A stretch of 64,000 nt of DNA from Desulfobacca acetoxidans DSM 11109 (GCF_000195295.1 NC_015388.1:868001-932000), one strand, 5' to 3'; positions 19,501-28,027 are shown, numbered from the stretch's first letter. A program made the numbers and translations. The notes: a model not told the origin generated them from the letters alone.

Positions 19501-20590
19501 TGTTGAGAATCATGGTGCTCCCCGCAATGGAGGCCACTGACACCATGGCGGTGGAGGCTGACAAGCCCCCCAAAAAGACCAGCAGGGCGAAATAGGGATG
19601 GCCGGTTTCCAGGGGAATGCGCAAAACAAAAGTATCGGCTTGTTCCAGAGGCAAGCCTAGTAACAATCCCCCGAAGGCGATGGGCATGACAAACAAATTA
19701 ATTAGCAACAGATATAGGGGAAAGAGCCAGACAGCCGTTAGGATATGCTTTTCGTTGGTGTTCTCTACCACCGCCATGTGAAACATGCGGGGCAGAAAGT
19801 GGATCGCCCCCATGGCCAGGAGGGTCAGCACCATCAGAAGGACATAACTGTTGTGAGGTCCGGTATTCACCAAAAGCAGTTGGCGAAATTCGGGGCTCTG
19901 CCGGATACTCGCGAAGATTTCTCCTAAGCCCGGGAACAGACCGAACGTCACCAGGAGGCCAAGGCTGGTAAAAGCCAACAGTTCGATCAGGGACTCGAAC
20001 ACCACTACCGCCACTAAGCCTTCGTGACGTTCGGTGGGGTCCAGATGGCGGGCGCCGAACAGAATGCCGAACATGGCCAGGAGCAGGGCCACATAGAAAG
20101 CGGTGTCCTGATAAATCGGGATGGTCAGAGGAGGGGTAATTTCTTTTTGAACCAGGACGTTAAAAGTATCGGAGATTGACTTGAGCTGGAGGCCGATGTA
20201 AGGGGTTATGGCCAGGAGCACCCCCACGGTAGCGATGACCCCCAGAAAGGCCCCTTTGCCATAGCGCAAGCTCAGGAAATCGGACATGGTGGTCAGGTTG
20301 TTTTCCTTGCAGATGCGCAGCAACTTGCGTAAACCAAACCACCAGGAAAAAGCGATGACGGAGGGACCCAGATAGATTGTCAGAAAAGTCACCCCTGAAG
20401 TGGCCGCTTTGCCGACGCTGCCGAAAAAAGTCCAGGCAGTGCAATAGGCCGCTAGGGAAAGAGCATAGATATAGGGATTGGCAATAATACTCTTCCCTGA
20501 AGTCCGCTGCCTGTCCCCATAATAGGCGATAGCAAAAAGCAGGAAGAGATAGCCAAAGGCAGCGGCTGCTACCAGAGCGGTACTTAGCAT
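16565..20590 (-). CDS. Sodium:solute symporter-sensor histidine kinase fusion
   Basis: 1341 residues from the ATG at 20590; an in-frame upstream extension has no family look and overlaps the small membrane-protein gene. Residues about 1-490 form a multi-span SSF/SLC5 transporter domain (PutP-like). Then come a helical linker, two GAF-like regions, a PAS domain (GYDPEEVLNK), HisKA with the H-box HEIKNPL and HATPase with NIAKNGIEAMD, DTGSGIP and GSGLGLAIS. This CbrA-like plan suggests sensing coupled to uptake of a small solute. No response regulator is adjacent. The small membrane protein at 20607-20804 precedes it. Confidence 0.9.
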   Translation of the reverse strand: MLSTALVAAAAFGYLFLLFAIAYYGDRQRTSGKSIIANPYIYALSLAAYCTAWTFFGSVGKAATSGVTFLTIYLGPSVIAFSWWFGLRKLLRICKENNLTTMSDFLSLRYGKGAFLGVIATVGVLLAITPYIGLQLKSISDTFNVLVQKEITPPLTIPIYQDTAFYVALLLAMFGILFGARHLDPTERHEGLVAVVVFESLIELLAFTSLGLLVTFGLFPGLGEIFASIRQSPEFRQLLLVNTGPHNSYVLLMVLTLLAMGAIHFLPRMFHMAVVENTNEKHILTAVWLFPLYLLLINLFVMPIAFGGLLLGLPLEQADTFVLRIPLETGHPYFALLVFLGGLSASTAMVSVASIAGSTMILNSLVMPLAIRLKLQERLTPHLLTVKRGGILLLILLGYFGYHWVFPTVMLVDVGLIAFCGVMQLVPAMLGALYWREATRWGAIAGLGSGFLLWAYTLVFPYLVEAGWFPQSIISAGPFGLTLLNPTAFLGLTGLDRLSHAFFWSLLINASTFVGVSLLTDPSPVEEEQARQFVNVFERERELPLEKRYTYLPSLEQLTNFIEKFIGSRKAAEARQAFLREIETPESEWGDREKLRLANFVERIIARSVGPAAARVVVEGYLSSLGSRMEDVFDLFGRISSSLEQSEQQLKRRVAELSVLYEAARKLASSLYIPDLLEGVLRVLVEQLGVEKCAVRLLDEDGLLHMKGFLGLPSEAREQVLKPSPESFLGQCLLTLQVISVSDTTTVPDRLQGLLEDETLASLVLAPITTETLTLGVLTAASSQKGYFAKEHEEFFQSLAGQLGLAVRSANMEEALRLDESRLEAVWRLSQMTKETLKEITDFALEEGVRLTKSRIGYLAFMNEDETVLTMQAWSQTAMEECAVPDKPLIYPLATTGLWGEAVRQRHPIITNDYASPNPYKKGYPAGHVALKRHLNIPVFESDRIVAVAGVGNKDEEYDESDVRQLTLLMNGMWWQVMRKRAEEALAAEVERGIYFQKLLIHTSMDGIVASDMEGTIRTFNKPAAKIFGYDPEEVLNKMNLREFYPSNLAQDIDRKIHDPGYGGAGILEDYETLMRAKDGTLVPIWLSARLLYENDREIGMISHIKDLRERKRMEEELLRSERLAALGKMAAHISHEIKNPLMVIGGFARQVLKDTAQSPPKNLEKLHIIVDEVKRLEDFLVEVGSYAKFSEPQKQPGNLNELIRETCQRLEPSLQEKNIDLVLKLDPDLPEILFDPGHIRQVLLNIAKNGIEAMDAGGTLSFTTGRRAGRILVQVSDTGSGIPPEIQEKIFQPFFSSKPKGSGLGLAISQKIIEAHQGEITIESEPQKGTRVILFLPTEP

Positions 20591-20606
20591 AGGAAATCTG
20601 TCTGGT

Positions 20607-20804
20607 TTACTCCCGAAAGATTGATCGTCTGCCCAGGGTATATAGACCAACGATGGCCAGTACCCAAACCACATAAAGATAAATCAATAGTATTGGAATC
20701 CCTGCCCACAAAATATCCCGGTTAAAAATCTGCAACAATGGAAAATTAAAAAAAAGAAAAATCAATATTCCCAATAGTGCCCAAAGCGTGTGTCTTTTTG
20801 CCAT
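20607..20804 (-). CDS. Small two-span membrane protein upstream of the symporter-kinase
   Basis: 65 residues from ATG 20804 (MAKRHTLWALLGILIFLFFN), with two hydrophobic segments and a basic C-terminus. It resembles the small DUF3311-type subunits encoded before sodium symporters, though I am not certain of the family. It ends 16 bases before the kinase start on the same strand, so the two are probably one transcript. Confidence 0.65.
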   Translation of the reverse strand: MAKRHTLWALLGILIFLFFNFPLLQIFNRDILWAGIPILLIYLYVVWVLAIVGLYTLGRRSIFRE

Positions 20805-20899
20805 AGCAGATAGACTCCGCGACATTTTAGCATGGCATTGCTTAAGAACTTAATAATACATCAGCTTCCTAAGAAAATAAATCAAGGAATGGTGGGCCG

Positions 20900-21373
20900 A
20901 GCCCATCTTACAACACTGCAGCACCAACAGGCCCATCCATAGGGGCAAATCTGGTATTCGCCCCAAGCAACCGAAGAGTTATAAAAAACCTGTCGATACC
21001 AGCGCAGGCGTTTCATCAGTCTCTTGACATCGCCATCCCGGCAGGACATATTCATGAGAGAGTCCAGGCGGTAGTCCAACCGGGATCGCCCGGACCGGTA
21101 TTTCGCCTCTGGTAGCTCCTTCTTTTTTAGTCTTAAGGCGTCTTTTAGAATGCGACCCGATTTTTTGGAAAACTCGACCCTCTCGGTCGCCGTTCTGATC
21201 ATCCACCTTTTTCAATTCACGCCAGAGATGGGGCTACAGGTCTGGCGGCCGGTACAGAGGACGGCATTATCGGCACCCGAGAAATCGGTGATTAGGATGC
21301 CATCAAAAGCCTCTTTGAAAAATTTCGACAAGGCGGGCGATTCCCGTAATCGGTCAATCATATAAATTGGCAT
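20900..21373 (-). pseudogene. IS66-type transposase remnant
   Basis: Three different minus-strand frames carry successive parts of an IS66-like DDE transposase. These are EAFDGILITDFSGADNAV (21212-21373), then WRELKKVDDQNGDRE (near 21180-21220), then GRILKDALRLKKKELPEAKY and DGDVKRLMKRLRWYRQ (20930-21165). The frame jumps and missing N- and C-termini show a decayed copy. Its 5' edge abuts repeat R1 at 21371. No terminal inverted repeats were found. Confidence 0.65.
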
Positions 21374-21475
21374 GTTCCGGTGATCACAACGAAGCATGAA
21401 AACCGAACCGTGGTAGCTGCTTACAATAATGCTTTTGCTGCTCACCGCCCACTGCCCACTGCTCACTGTTTGCAT
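21371..21475 (+). repeat. Composite dispersed repeat R1+R3
   Basis: An R1 copy (CATGTTCCGGTGATCACAAC, 21371 on) is followed by R3, a run of 7-base units of the form GCTCACC/GCCCACT ending near 21470. The same composite recurs at 49772-49880 and, inverted, at 27926-28027. It overlaps the upstream in-frame extension of the aminotransferase ORF, another reason to reject that longer start. Confidence 0.75.
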
Positions 21476-21487
21476 CTAGGAAGACAG

Positions 21488-22681
21488 ATGGATAATCTTT
21501 TTTCAGATCGCATCGCTGATGTGCCCAGGTCGTTTATTCGGGAAATCCTCAAAGTGGCGATAGACCCATCGGTGATCTCCTTTGCCGGGGGTTTGCCAAA
21601 CCGGAATCTCTTCCCGGTGGCGGAGCTGCGGGCGGCAGCTAACCGGGTATTTGATACCGTGGGCCAGGAAGCGCTGCAGTATGCCAATTCCGAAGGCTTG
21701 CTAGGATTGCGGGAATATATTTCCCACAGATACCGTGAAAAGCAAGGTCTGGAAATTTCACCCGACAACATTCTCATCACTAACGGCTCCCAGCAAGGCT
21801 TGGATCTTCTGGGCAAAACCTTCTTAAATCGAGGCGATGACGTGATCATCGAAGAGCCCGGTTATTTAGGGGCGATTCAAGCCTTGTCCCTCTACCGGGC
21901 CCGCTTTCATCCAGTGCCCATCACGGACGACGGCATGGCGATGGACCGTCTCCGCGAGGTCTTAGCCACCAGGAAGCCGAAGCTGATGTATCTGGTGCCC
22001 AACTTCCAGAACCCCGCGGGCATTACTTATACGGACCAGAACCGGGAGGCTGTGGCGGAATTGGTGCAAGGCCGGAATATTCTATTGGTTGAAGACGATC
22101 CCTACCGCGAGCTGCGCTTCACCGGAACTCACCAGACATCTTTCCGGAAGCTGCTGCCGGACCAGGCGATACTGCTAGGGTCGTTCTCGAAGATCATCGC
22201 CCCGGGTCTGCGTTTGGGTTGGGTGGCAGCTCCGGCCCGCATCATGCCCAAGCTGATCGTGGCCAAACAGGCCTCGGATTTACACAGCAATCATTTCGCC
22301 CAAAGGCTTATCTGGCAGTACCTGGCCGACAACGATATTGACAGCCACATCAGGACCATTGTGCAAGTTTATAGCCGGCAGCAGCAGTCCATGGTCAGGG
22401 GTATCAAAACCTACCTGCCGGCAACGGTGGGGCATACCCATCCCGCGGGCGGCATGTTTATCTGGCTGACCCTGCCGCAGGGGATTTCCTCGAAACGACT
22501 TTTCGATCTGGCCATTCAAGACAAAGTTGCCTTCGTGCCCGGCAGCCCCTTCTATGTAGATCGGCTGGAGACCGATACTTTGAGGCTCAATTTTTCCTGT
22601 GTCGATGAAGAAACCATTGGTATAGGCATGCAGCGCCTCGGTCGCGCGGTGGAGAAGTTGCTCGAACAGGTTAATGGTTAA
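21488..22681 (+). CDS. PLP-dependent aminotransferase, class I fold (LysN/2-aminoadipate-like)
   Basis: 397 residues from ATG 21488. The PLP lysine is in LLGSFSKIIAPGLRLGW. Substrate and cofactor positions NFQNPAG and EDDPYREL match the subgroup I aminotransferases that include 2-aminoadipate and aromatic or branched-chain transaminases. The N-terminal SFAGGLPNRNLFP is characteristic. The substrate cannot be read from sequence alone. The gene stands alone after an IS66 remnant and repeat DNA. Confidence 0.88.
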   Translation: MDNLFSDRIADVPRSFIREILKVAIDPSVISFAGGLPNRNLFPVAELRAAANRVFDTVGQEALQYANSEGLLGLREYISHRYREKQGLEISPDNILITNGSQQGLDLLGKTFLNRGDDVIIEEPGYLGAIQALSLYRARFHPVPITDDGMAMDRLREVLATRKPKLMYLVPNFQNPAGITYTDQNREAVAELVQGRNILLVEDDPYRELRFTGTHQTSFRKLLPDQAILLGSFSKIIAPGLRLGWVAAPARIMPKLIVAKQASDLHSNHFAQRLIWQYLADNDIDSHIRTIVQVYSRQQQSMVRGIKTYLPATVGHTHPAGGMFIWLTLPQGISSKRLFDLAIQDKVAFVPGSPFYVDRLETDTLRLNFSCVDEETIGIGMQRLGRAVEKLLEQVNG

Positions 22682-22711
22682 TAAGTTCTGAGCTGATAGA
22701 AAAAAATTCCG

Positions 22712-22740
22712 CACCGGCTGGAAGCCCGTGCCGCCAGCAG
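22712..22740 (+). repeat. Fragment of dispersed repeat R2
   Basis: CACCGGCTGGAAGCCCGTGCC resembles the GTGCCGGCTGGAAAGCC part of the R2 blocks at 45.2 and 49.7 kb. It can fold into a short hairpin. Confidence 0.45.
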
Positions 22741-22781
22741 ATGATTTTCCCGGTTCGCGGGTGGCCGATAGGCAATGGCAA

Positions 22782-23192
22782 TTACCTGCCAATCCAAAGA
22801 AGTTCCACATTTACCTTAGCGGCTGCAACCCGGAGTTCAGGATCGCCGGTAACTAAACACGCCCCTAATTCCTGAGCCAATCCCAAACCGAAAGCATCCG
22901 CGTAGGCTAAACCGCCTCCCGCTTTGATCCCAGCGGCGGCTTTGACTCTCGGCCACGTTGCTTCAGCGATGACAAGTCTATCTTCCTGTCTGACGGCGTG
23001 CCCTAATTCCGCCGCGGCATCTTTACCCTGCCGGCGCAAGACAATGTAGTAGGCCTCTCCCAGATTAATTATACTTAGGTAGGGTTCCGCTTTTTCATTT
23101 AGGATAATAGCGGCTACCGCCTGTGCCCCCGGTTCATCCTCAACGAGTGCGAGAATGGCATAGCTGTCCAGAACATACTTTCGGGCGCTCAT
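22782..23192 (-). CDS. vapC: PIN-domain ribonuclease toxin (VapC-like)
   Basis: 136 residues with the PIN acidic residues in place: LDSYAILALVEDE (first Asp), NLGEAYYIV (Glu), LAYADAFGLGLA (Asp) and VTGDPEL. VapC toxins cleave tRNA or rRNA. The antitoxin gene lies directly upstream with a 4-base overlap, the normal vapBC arrangement. The C-terminus is full length. Confidence 0.9.
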   Translation of the reverse strand: MSARKYVLDSYAILALVEDEPGAQAVAAIILNEKAEPYLSIINLGEAYYIVLRRQGKDAAAELGHAVRQEDRLVIAEATWPRVKAAAGIKAGGGLAYADAFGLGLAQELGACLVTGDPELRVAAAKVNVELLWIGR

Positions 23193-23434
23193 CGCTGCTC
23201 TCGCTCCCTATCGACGGTGCGTTCCTGGAGCAGGAGATCCGTGAGTTTCTCATCCCCCGCACCCTTCAATTTCCCCCGAAGGGCCAACAGCGGGTGCCTG
23301 GGCAAAGGACGCAAGATGATTGCTCCGTCAGATTCCTCCACCGCCAGACGGTCCCCCTTTTGTAAACCAAATCTCTGCCGTAAAGAGGAAGGAATACATA
23401 TCTGCCCTTTTTCAGATATTACTACTTTCCGCAT
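23189..23434 (-). CDS. vapB: AbrB/MazE-fold antitoxin (VapB-like)
   Basis: 81 residues. The N-terminal swapped-hairpin domain begins MRKVVISEKGQICIPSSLRQ, followed by FGLQKGDRLAVEE. The charged C-terminal half would bind and inhibit the toxin encoded next. Such antitoxins also repress their own promoter together with the toxin. The start overlaps nothing upstream. Confidence 0.9.
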   Translation of the reverse strand: MRKVVISEKGQICIPSSLRQRFGLQKGDRLAVEESDGAIILRPLPRHPLLALRGKLKGAGDEKLTDLLLQERTVDREREQR

Positions 23435-23523
23435 TTTTCTACCTTATATAATTATCTACTAGATTAAATGTATTATAGATAATTATAGTAGTATAAAAGA
23501 ATAGAGTAAAGAGATATCTTATT

Positions 23524-23682
23524 GTCGCGCTAGCTGAAGCGGAGAAGGCCCTAAATACCCTCATCCAAACCATCATCACTACCCTGCAGGCAGGCGGTCG
23601 GCTGTCCTTACCGGGATTCGGCGTATTCTCACTGAGCAAACGCCCGGCGCAGAGCGGCTTGGGAAGCATGACACCTTTGACC
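23524..23682 (+). pseudogene. HU/IHF DNA-binding protein fragment
   Basis: The frame from 23524 reads AEAEKALNTLIQTIITTLQ then GGRLSLPGFGVFSLSKRPAQ. This is the helix-turn and beta-arm start of an HU-family protein, with the GFGxF motif. There is no start codon, N-terminus or C-terminus. A second, more eroded HU scrap lies at 27693-27857 on the same strand. Confidence 0.7.
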
Positions 23683-23713
23683 CTTCAACCGATCCCTCAC
23701 CCCTCATTTTTTC

Positions 23714-24571
23714 TTAACCAGTGACATCACAAGTTTTTCGCACCAGAAAGATGAGCAGTACTGTTCCTACCGCAGAAAACAAGGAATATGCAAAAGTCGC
23801 CGCCAGGGCAGGGGTGCCGGGAAAGTTGCCCGAGGCAATCACCAGGGCAACGGAGGCGTTGCGGATCGTGGTGTTAAACATGACAGCTTTTCGTTTTCCC
23901 TTCCCCGGGCCTCCCAGCCACCACCCAGCTATGGCGCTGGCGGCAAAAAGGGCGGGGATGCCGATGGCGGCCTTAATCCCGAAGATCTTGAGCGTTTTGT
24001 ACTCCGTCGCGACTACTAGCACGCACACCGCCAGCATAAGAAATTTGTTGATCATCTTGACAGGAGCCAGAACCTTTCCAGCGCAGCCGGGTGTCAGGCT
24101 GTTGACCGTTAGGCCCATGCCCAGGGGCAGGAACTGCCCCACGAAAATAGGCGTGACTATCTGGACGTAATCAATTTCGATCTTCTGGCTTTTTGTCAGA
24201 AACCCCATGAGCAGGCTGAGGACGGCTGGCGAGATTAGAGGGGTCAAGAAGGCCAGGAGGACCATGAGACCGATGGCAAAGGGAACGTCTCCCCGGGCGA
24301 AACCGGTGAAGGCCGGTCCCATGGGGGCCCCCGAAAAACAGATGGCGATAAGAAATCCGACGGATAAGAGAGACTCGGCCTTAAACAGCAGTAGGAGTCC
24401 GAAACCGAATAACGGCACGAGGCACAAATTGACCACCAGCCCCCGCATCAAGACTCTGGCCTCCTGGCAGGATGCCAATATCTGGGTCACGGTGACGGAC
24501 AACCCGACCTGAAACATCAGACAAATAAGCCAGATAAATATAAGCAGGTGGGCTAATTGAGCCAGATGCAC
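23714..24571 (-). CDS. Bile acid:sodium symporter (BASS) family transporter
   Basis: 285 residues from GTG 24571, behind AAGAGGGG; longer in-frame starts fall inside the neighbouring ferredoxin gene and lack homology. Eight to ten hydrophobic spans are visible, with conserved FSGAPMGPAFTG and the late FNTTIRNASVALVIASGNFP crossing-helix motif. BASS proteins import organic anions with sodium. It follows the ferredoxin and aconitase X genes on the same strand, suggesting uptake of the organic acid they process; that link is inferred. Confidence 0.82.
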   Translation of the reverse strand: MHLAQLAHLLIFIWLICLMFQVGLSVTVTQILASCQEARVLMRGLVVNLCLVPLFGFGLLLLFKAESLLSVGFLIAICFSGAPMGPAFTGFARGDVPFAIGLMVLLAFLTPLISPAVLSLLMGFLTKSQKIEIDYVQIVTPIFVGQFLPLGMGLTVNSLTPGCAGKVLAPVKMINKFLMLAVCVLVVATEYKTLKIFGIKAAIGIPALFAASAIAGWWLGGPGKGKRKAVMFNTTIRNASVALVIASGNFPGTPALAATFAYSLFSAVGTVLLIFLVRKTCDVTG

Positions 24572-24600
24572 GCCACAACCCCTCTTCGGTTCAGAGGTTT

Positions 24601-25659
24601 TTACCTTTCCAATTTCTTTTGGCCCCAGTCCTGCATATCCTGAGCAATCAAATCCCTGTCCGCCTCCGACCGTGCCACCAGGGCAATCGCCTCTCCGGGA
24701 CAGGTGATGACACAGACGCCGCAGCCGATGCATCTATTGTCAATGACCTGGTAGACTCCTTCCCCCTCTTCGATAGCATCCATGGGACACCGTTCATCCC
24801 TGCATACCCCGCAAGCCTGGCAACTGTCGGGGTCAATGTGGGCGACATAGTTGCTTTTTGCCAGGACAAAAGGAGAGTGGTATTCTTTTAAACTGCGTAT
24901 CAGGCCGCAACAACAGGAGCAGCAATTGCACAGAAACCCCGCCGGTAAGTCCTTTACATTGTGGGTGGTATGCACCAGGCCCTCATTCTCGGCTTCGATG
25001 GCGATTTTCAGAGCATCTTCTCGGGTGATAATATCACCGTCCAGCTTGAAATAGGCATAGGCGTCAGCCTCCATGGAAAACTGCAGGCAGGTCTTGGTGG
25101 CATGATGGCATTGTTTGCCTAATAATGCCTGTTCCCTGCGGCAGATGCAATCCTGGACTCGGAAAGATTTCGCCCTGTCGATAATCTGGCGGATGTCCTC
25201 ATGGGGCAAAAGAACGAGTTCCGGGGAGATGGCCCCGTGCGCAGGAATGACCCTGGCGACATGAGGCGGATGCCCCCCCGCAACCTGGCTGAGCATGGGC
25301 AGGTATTCTTCAAAGAGATGGACCAGTTCATGGGTGAGCCGGCTCTGCCGCTGCTGCTCGTAAATGCCGATGACAAAGGGCATGAGACGATACATCTGAT
25401 GCCCCCCCATCTTAAAGGAACCGATCTGGCCCTTAATTGCCATTTCATCCAGACGCGTCCGGGTTTCGGCTACGGGTTGTTCCAGGCGCCGGGCGATGTC
25501 CTCCGCGGTCTCGAAACGAGGAGTCAACTTCAAGGCCATTGCCGCATCTTCCTCATCGAAGATGTGCCTCAGGATTCTCAGTTCAACGCCGCTCTCCGTG
25601 TGCGGGAAGCCTTGCGGCAGTTCGTCCAATTTTCGTGCGAGACGCTCAAAAATATCCAT
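24601..25659 (-). CDS. Helix-turn-helix and 4Fe-4S ferredoxin-type protein
   Basis: 352 residues. The N-terminal third looks like a winged-helix domain. A middle cysteine-rich part (DCICRREQALLGKQCHHATKTC, then CNCCSCCC) is followed by two 4Fe-4S clusters, CQACGVCRDERCP and CIGCGVCVITCP. Such proteins occur with electron-transfer or dehydrogenase genes in anaerobes, and the exact partner is unknown. It sits between aconitase X (upstream, 34-base gap) and the BASS transporter, same strand. Confidence 0.8.
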   Translation of the reverse strand: MDIFERLARKLDELPQGFPHTESGVELRILRHIFDEEDAAMALKLTPRFETAEDIARRLEQPVAETRTRLDEMAIKGQIGSFKMGGHQMYRLMPFVIGIYEQQRQSRLTHELVHLFEEYLPMLSQVAGGHPPHVARVIPAHGAISPELVLLPHEDIRQIIDRAKSFRVQDCICRREQALLGKQCHHATKTCLQFSMEADAYAYFKLDGDIITREDALKIAIEAENEGLVHTTHNVKDLPAGFLCNCCSCCCGLIRSLKEYHSPFVLAKSNYVAHIDPDSCQACGVCRDERCPMDAIEEGEGVYQVIDNRCIGCGVCVITCPGEAIALVARSEADRDLIAQDMQDWGQKKLER

Positions 25660-25693
25660 ACAACGCTCCTTTTACACAGGTCGGCCAATATCA

Positions 25694-27505
25694 TCAGAGC
25701 CACCGTGACGGCTCGAATCTGCCGGTGATTGCAGCATTCACCACATCCCGGCGGGTGCCCAGCCAGTTTTTCGGCCAGCCGATTCCGGACATGAGCCTGG
25801 CCACTTTAAGGCTGTCCGTGGCATAGACCAGGGATTCGGCCGCGCTGGCGTCACGAATGATCATCCCGGGACAGCAGGAATGAACTACCCTGGCCCCGCT
25901 CTTTTCAATCCTGGCGAGCAGCCCCGCCTTTTTAGCTGCGCTGTAGAAGACGTAATCCGTATAGAGCCATAGCCTTTTTTTGACCGTGCGGCCATCCAGC
26001 AATTCGGCCAGTCCGGCGAGCTCCTGGAAGGTCAGAAAAGGACAGCCGATCACCCCGACATCAATGTCCTGCCGATCCGTCTGGCGAGTGTTGTGGAACA
26101 ATTCTCTTATCTCCTGTTTGCCGATGCTGATGCGTTCCACATCTTTGGGAATCGGGCCGCCAAAGGCTTCCTCCATGGTCCGGGCTTCCGGAGTAACGCC
26201 GACAATATGCATCATCGGGTAGGTCAAAGCCGGGGAAACGCAGGCGCAAAAGGCCTTGCCTTGTTCGTTGCTCAGATGATTTAGACCCAGCACCACTGGG
26301 ACGCGATCCACGGCGCGAAAGCCGATGGCCCCGCCCAAGGCGACATAATCGCCCACGTCCTGCAACTCCGGAAGCAGGTCGGGGGCTACCTCAAAAAGCA
26401 TCTGCCCCCGGCGGTTCTCGGCCAGGTGCATGCCATATTCCGGCATTATTCCGGTGATGGCGGCGTAAAACACCATATTGGCCGGGTCCCGATTAACCCT
26501 GGCTCCCAGCATGATATTGGCGTAGGCGGCATGATTGGATTCCGCCGTCACATGGAACTCGCCGAACCTTGGCGGGGTGAGGTGCATATACGGGATGCAC
26601 GTCGGGATCACCTGCACCCCCATGTCTTTCAGGGCCTCATGTACCGGTCTCATGGCGGCATACACCTCGCCGGCTGGCATCATGACCTGATAATGCCAGG
26701 GCATCCCCTGGTCATGGACCAGTTCGTCGGCCATAACGGTGCTTTCCACCGTGGTTGGCACGGCGACCTTCGCTCCCAGGGCGGCGAATTCCTCGTAAAG
26801 CGGCCAGCTGCCGATCACCAGATCATAGTTTTTCCAATCGGAAAAGACATGGGCCGAACAAATCGGCACCATACGCTTCGAAGCCATACCTTGCCCGAAC
26901 TCTACCAACCGCTCCATGGCGGCCTGCTTGGCTCGACCGTGCTTGCCGTACAGCATCTCTTCCTCATAAAAAGTGAGTTTCAGGCTGTCCTGCGGCCATA
27001 TCCGGCGTTTTTGAGCGACTGGCTTCGACGGGCCCGACCATTGGCCGGTGTCTCCAGAAGGAGTTCCGGTTCCTGCAGGGCAAATCTCGACAATGGCCTC
27101 ACCGCCGGCTTCGGGAGCATTGATCCTGACAAGGTCACCCGATTTGATCTCCTGGCAGGGATCCTGGTCGAAACCGTCCACCGCCGGGATTTGGGCGTCC
27201 ACGGCCCCACCCACGCTGATGGGATGCACCCTGCGGCAGATCAACGCCAGGGGGCCGGTTTGCTTGATTCTGGATTTGAAATACAATCCCAAAGCTCCGC
27301 CGGTGGAAAAGATGTCGGTATCGTAGACGATGATCTTGCCCGCATAAGACTGGCCCTTAAGAGGGTGGCCGTTCATGCGGATCACGCCGTCCGAACCTAT
27401 GGCATTGACCAGATGGCTCAGTTTCTCAGAAGTGACCAAAGCCTCGCCTGAAACGGCTCCGGCGACTCGGGTAATGCCCTGCAATTTTTTGACGTGCTTA
27501 TCCAT
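25694..27505 (-). CDS. acnX: Aconitase X, fused small and large domains
   Basis: 603 residues. Residues 1-140 are the swivelling DUF126 domain (SGEALVTSEKLS..GGALGLYFKSR). Residues about 190-603 are the DUF521 catalytic domain, with Fe-S ligand cysteines in CSAHVF, IPTCIPYMHLTPPRFGEF and HSCCPGMIIRD. Characterised AcnX enzymes dehydrate cis-3-hydroxyproline or mevalonate 5-phosphate, and the fused form occurs in bacteria. The substrate here is not readable. The ferredoxin-like gene follows in the same direction. Confidence 0.9.
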   Translation of the reverse strand: MDKHVKKLQGITRVAGAVSGEALVTSEKLSHLVNAIGSDGVIRMNGHPLKGQSYAGKIIVYDTDIFSTGGALGLYFKSRIKQTGPLALICRRVHPISVGGAVDAQIPAVDGFDQDPCQEIKSGDLVRINAPEAGGEAIVEICPAGTGTPSGDTGQWSGPSKPVAQKRRIWPQDSLKLTFYEEEMLYGKHGRAKQAAMERLVEFGQGMASKRMVPICSAHVFSDWKNYDLVIGSWPLYEEFAALGAKVAVPTTVESTVMADELVHDQGMPWHYQVMMPAGEVYAAMRPVHEALKDMGVQVIPTCIPYMHLTPPRFGEFHVTAESNHAAYANIMLGARVNRDPANMVFYAAITGIMPEYGMHLAENRRGQMLFEVAPDLLPELQDVGDYVALGGAIGFRAVDRVPVVLGLNHLSNEQGKAFCACVSPALTYPMMHIVGVTPEARTMEEAFGGPIPKDVERISIGKQEIRELFHNTRQTDRQDIDVGVIGCPFLTFQELAGLAELLDGRTVKKRLWLYTDYVFYSAAKKAGLLARIEKSGARVVHSCCPGMIIRDASAAESLVYATDSLKVARLMSGIGWPKNWLGTRRDVVNAAITGRFEPSRWL

Positions 27506-27692
27506 CAGACTCCTCTCCTCTTATTTGTTTATCGGATAATGGGAGGAGAAACTTAATGAAATTATGCAGCTATCAGTTTTCAGTTTAAAGATTACATTCA
27601 GCCGGTTGGCACAGAAAGAAGGATTCTACGGGGATGTTGGCAAATTATGTTTCAGTATTGCTTTTGCTGAAGGCTGATTGCTGAACGCCAAC

Positions 27693-27857
27693 ACTCATGA
27701 TGAAGAATCAATTATCCTGGAGCCGGTTAGACAAGCCAATCATAACGAGGCCGAGGCGGATAGTGTTTTGAGCGCTCTGATCTACACCGTAACCGCCACC
27801 TTGCAGGGGCAAAACTGGTATTTGTCCCAAACAATTGGAGGGTTAAAAAATATTTAG
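27693..27857 (+). pseudogene. Eroded HU-family DNA-binding protein fragment
   Basis: The frame reads EPVRQANHNEAEADSVLSAL then IYTVTATLQGQNW before losing the pattern. The helical EAEKVLSAL..TVTATL signature of HU is clear. The remainder of the 27505-28032 gap contains repeat DNA (R3 and R1) and nothing else recognised. Confidence 0.55.
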
Positions 27858-27925
27858 CGTTATCAGGTGGTGTTATGGACAAGAATTCTTTTAAAAAGAT
27901 ATAATTGCTTGTATACTTTTAAAAA

Positions 27926-28027
27926 AACAGTGGGCAGCGGGCGGTGAGCAGAAAAAGCACTATTGTGAATAGCCGCCATCGTTCTGTTTTATGCTTCGTT
28001 GTGTTCCTTAGAACATGAAAACTTGTA
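27926..28027 (-). repeat. Composite dispersed repeat R3+R1, inverted, directly before the CARF gene
   Basis: 7-base units (CAGTGGGCAGCGGGCGG, 27927 on), a spacer AAAGCACTATTGTGAATAG and an R1 copy (27984-28027) repeat the arrangement at 21371 and 49772 in the opposite sense. It ends 4 bases before the ATG of the CARF gene and so lies in its leader. Confidence 0.75.

Noticed and set aside
26426-27451. 341-residue plus-strand ORF
   Set aside because: It is the reverse of the aconitase X gene, with no start signal or domain.
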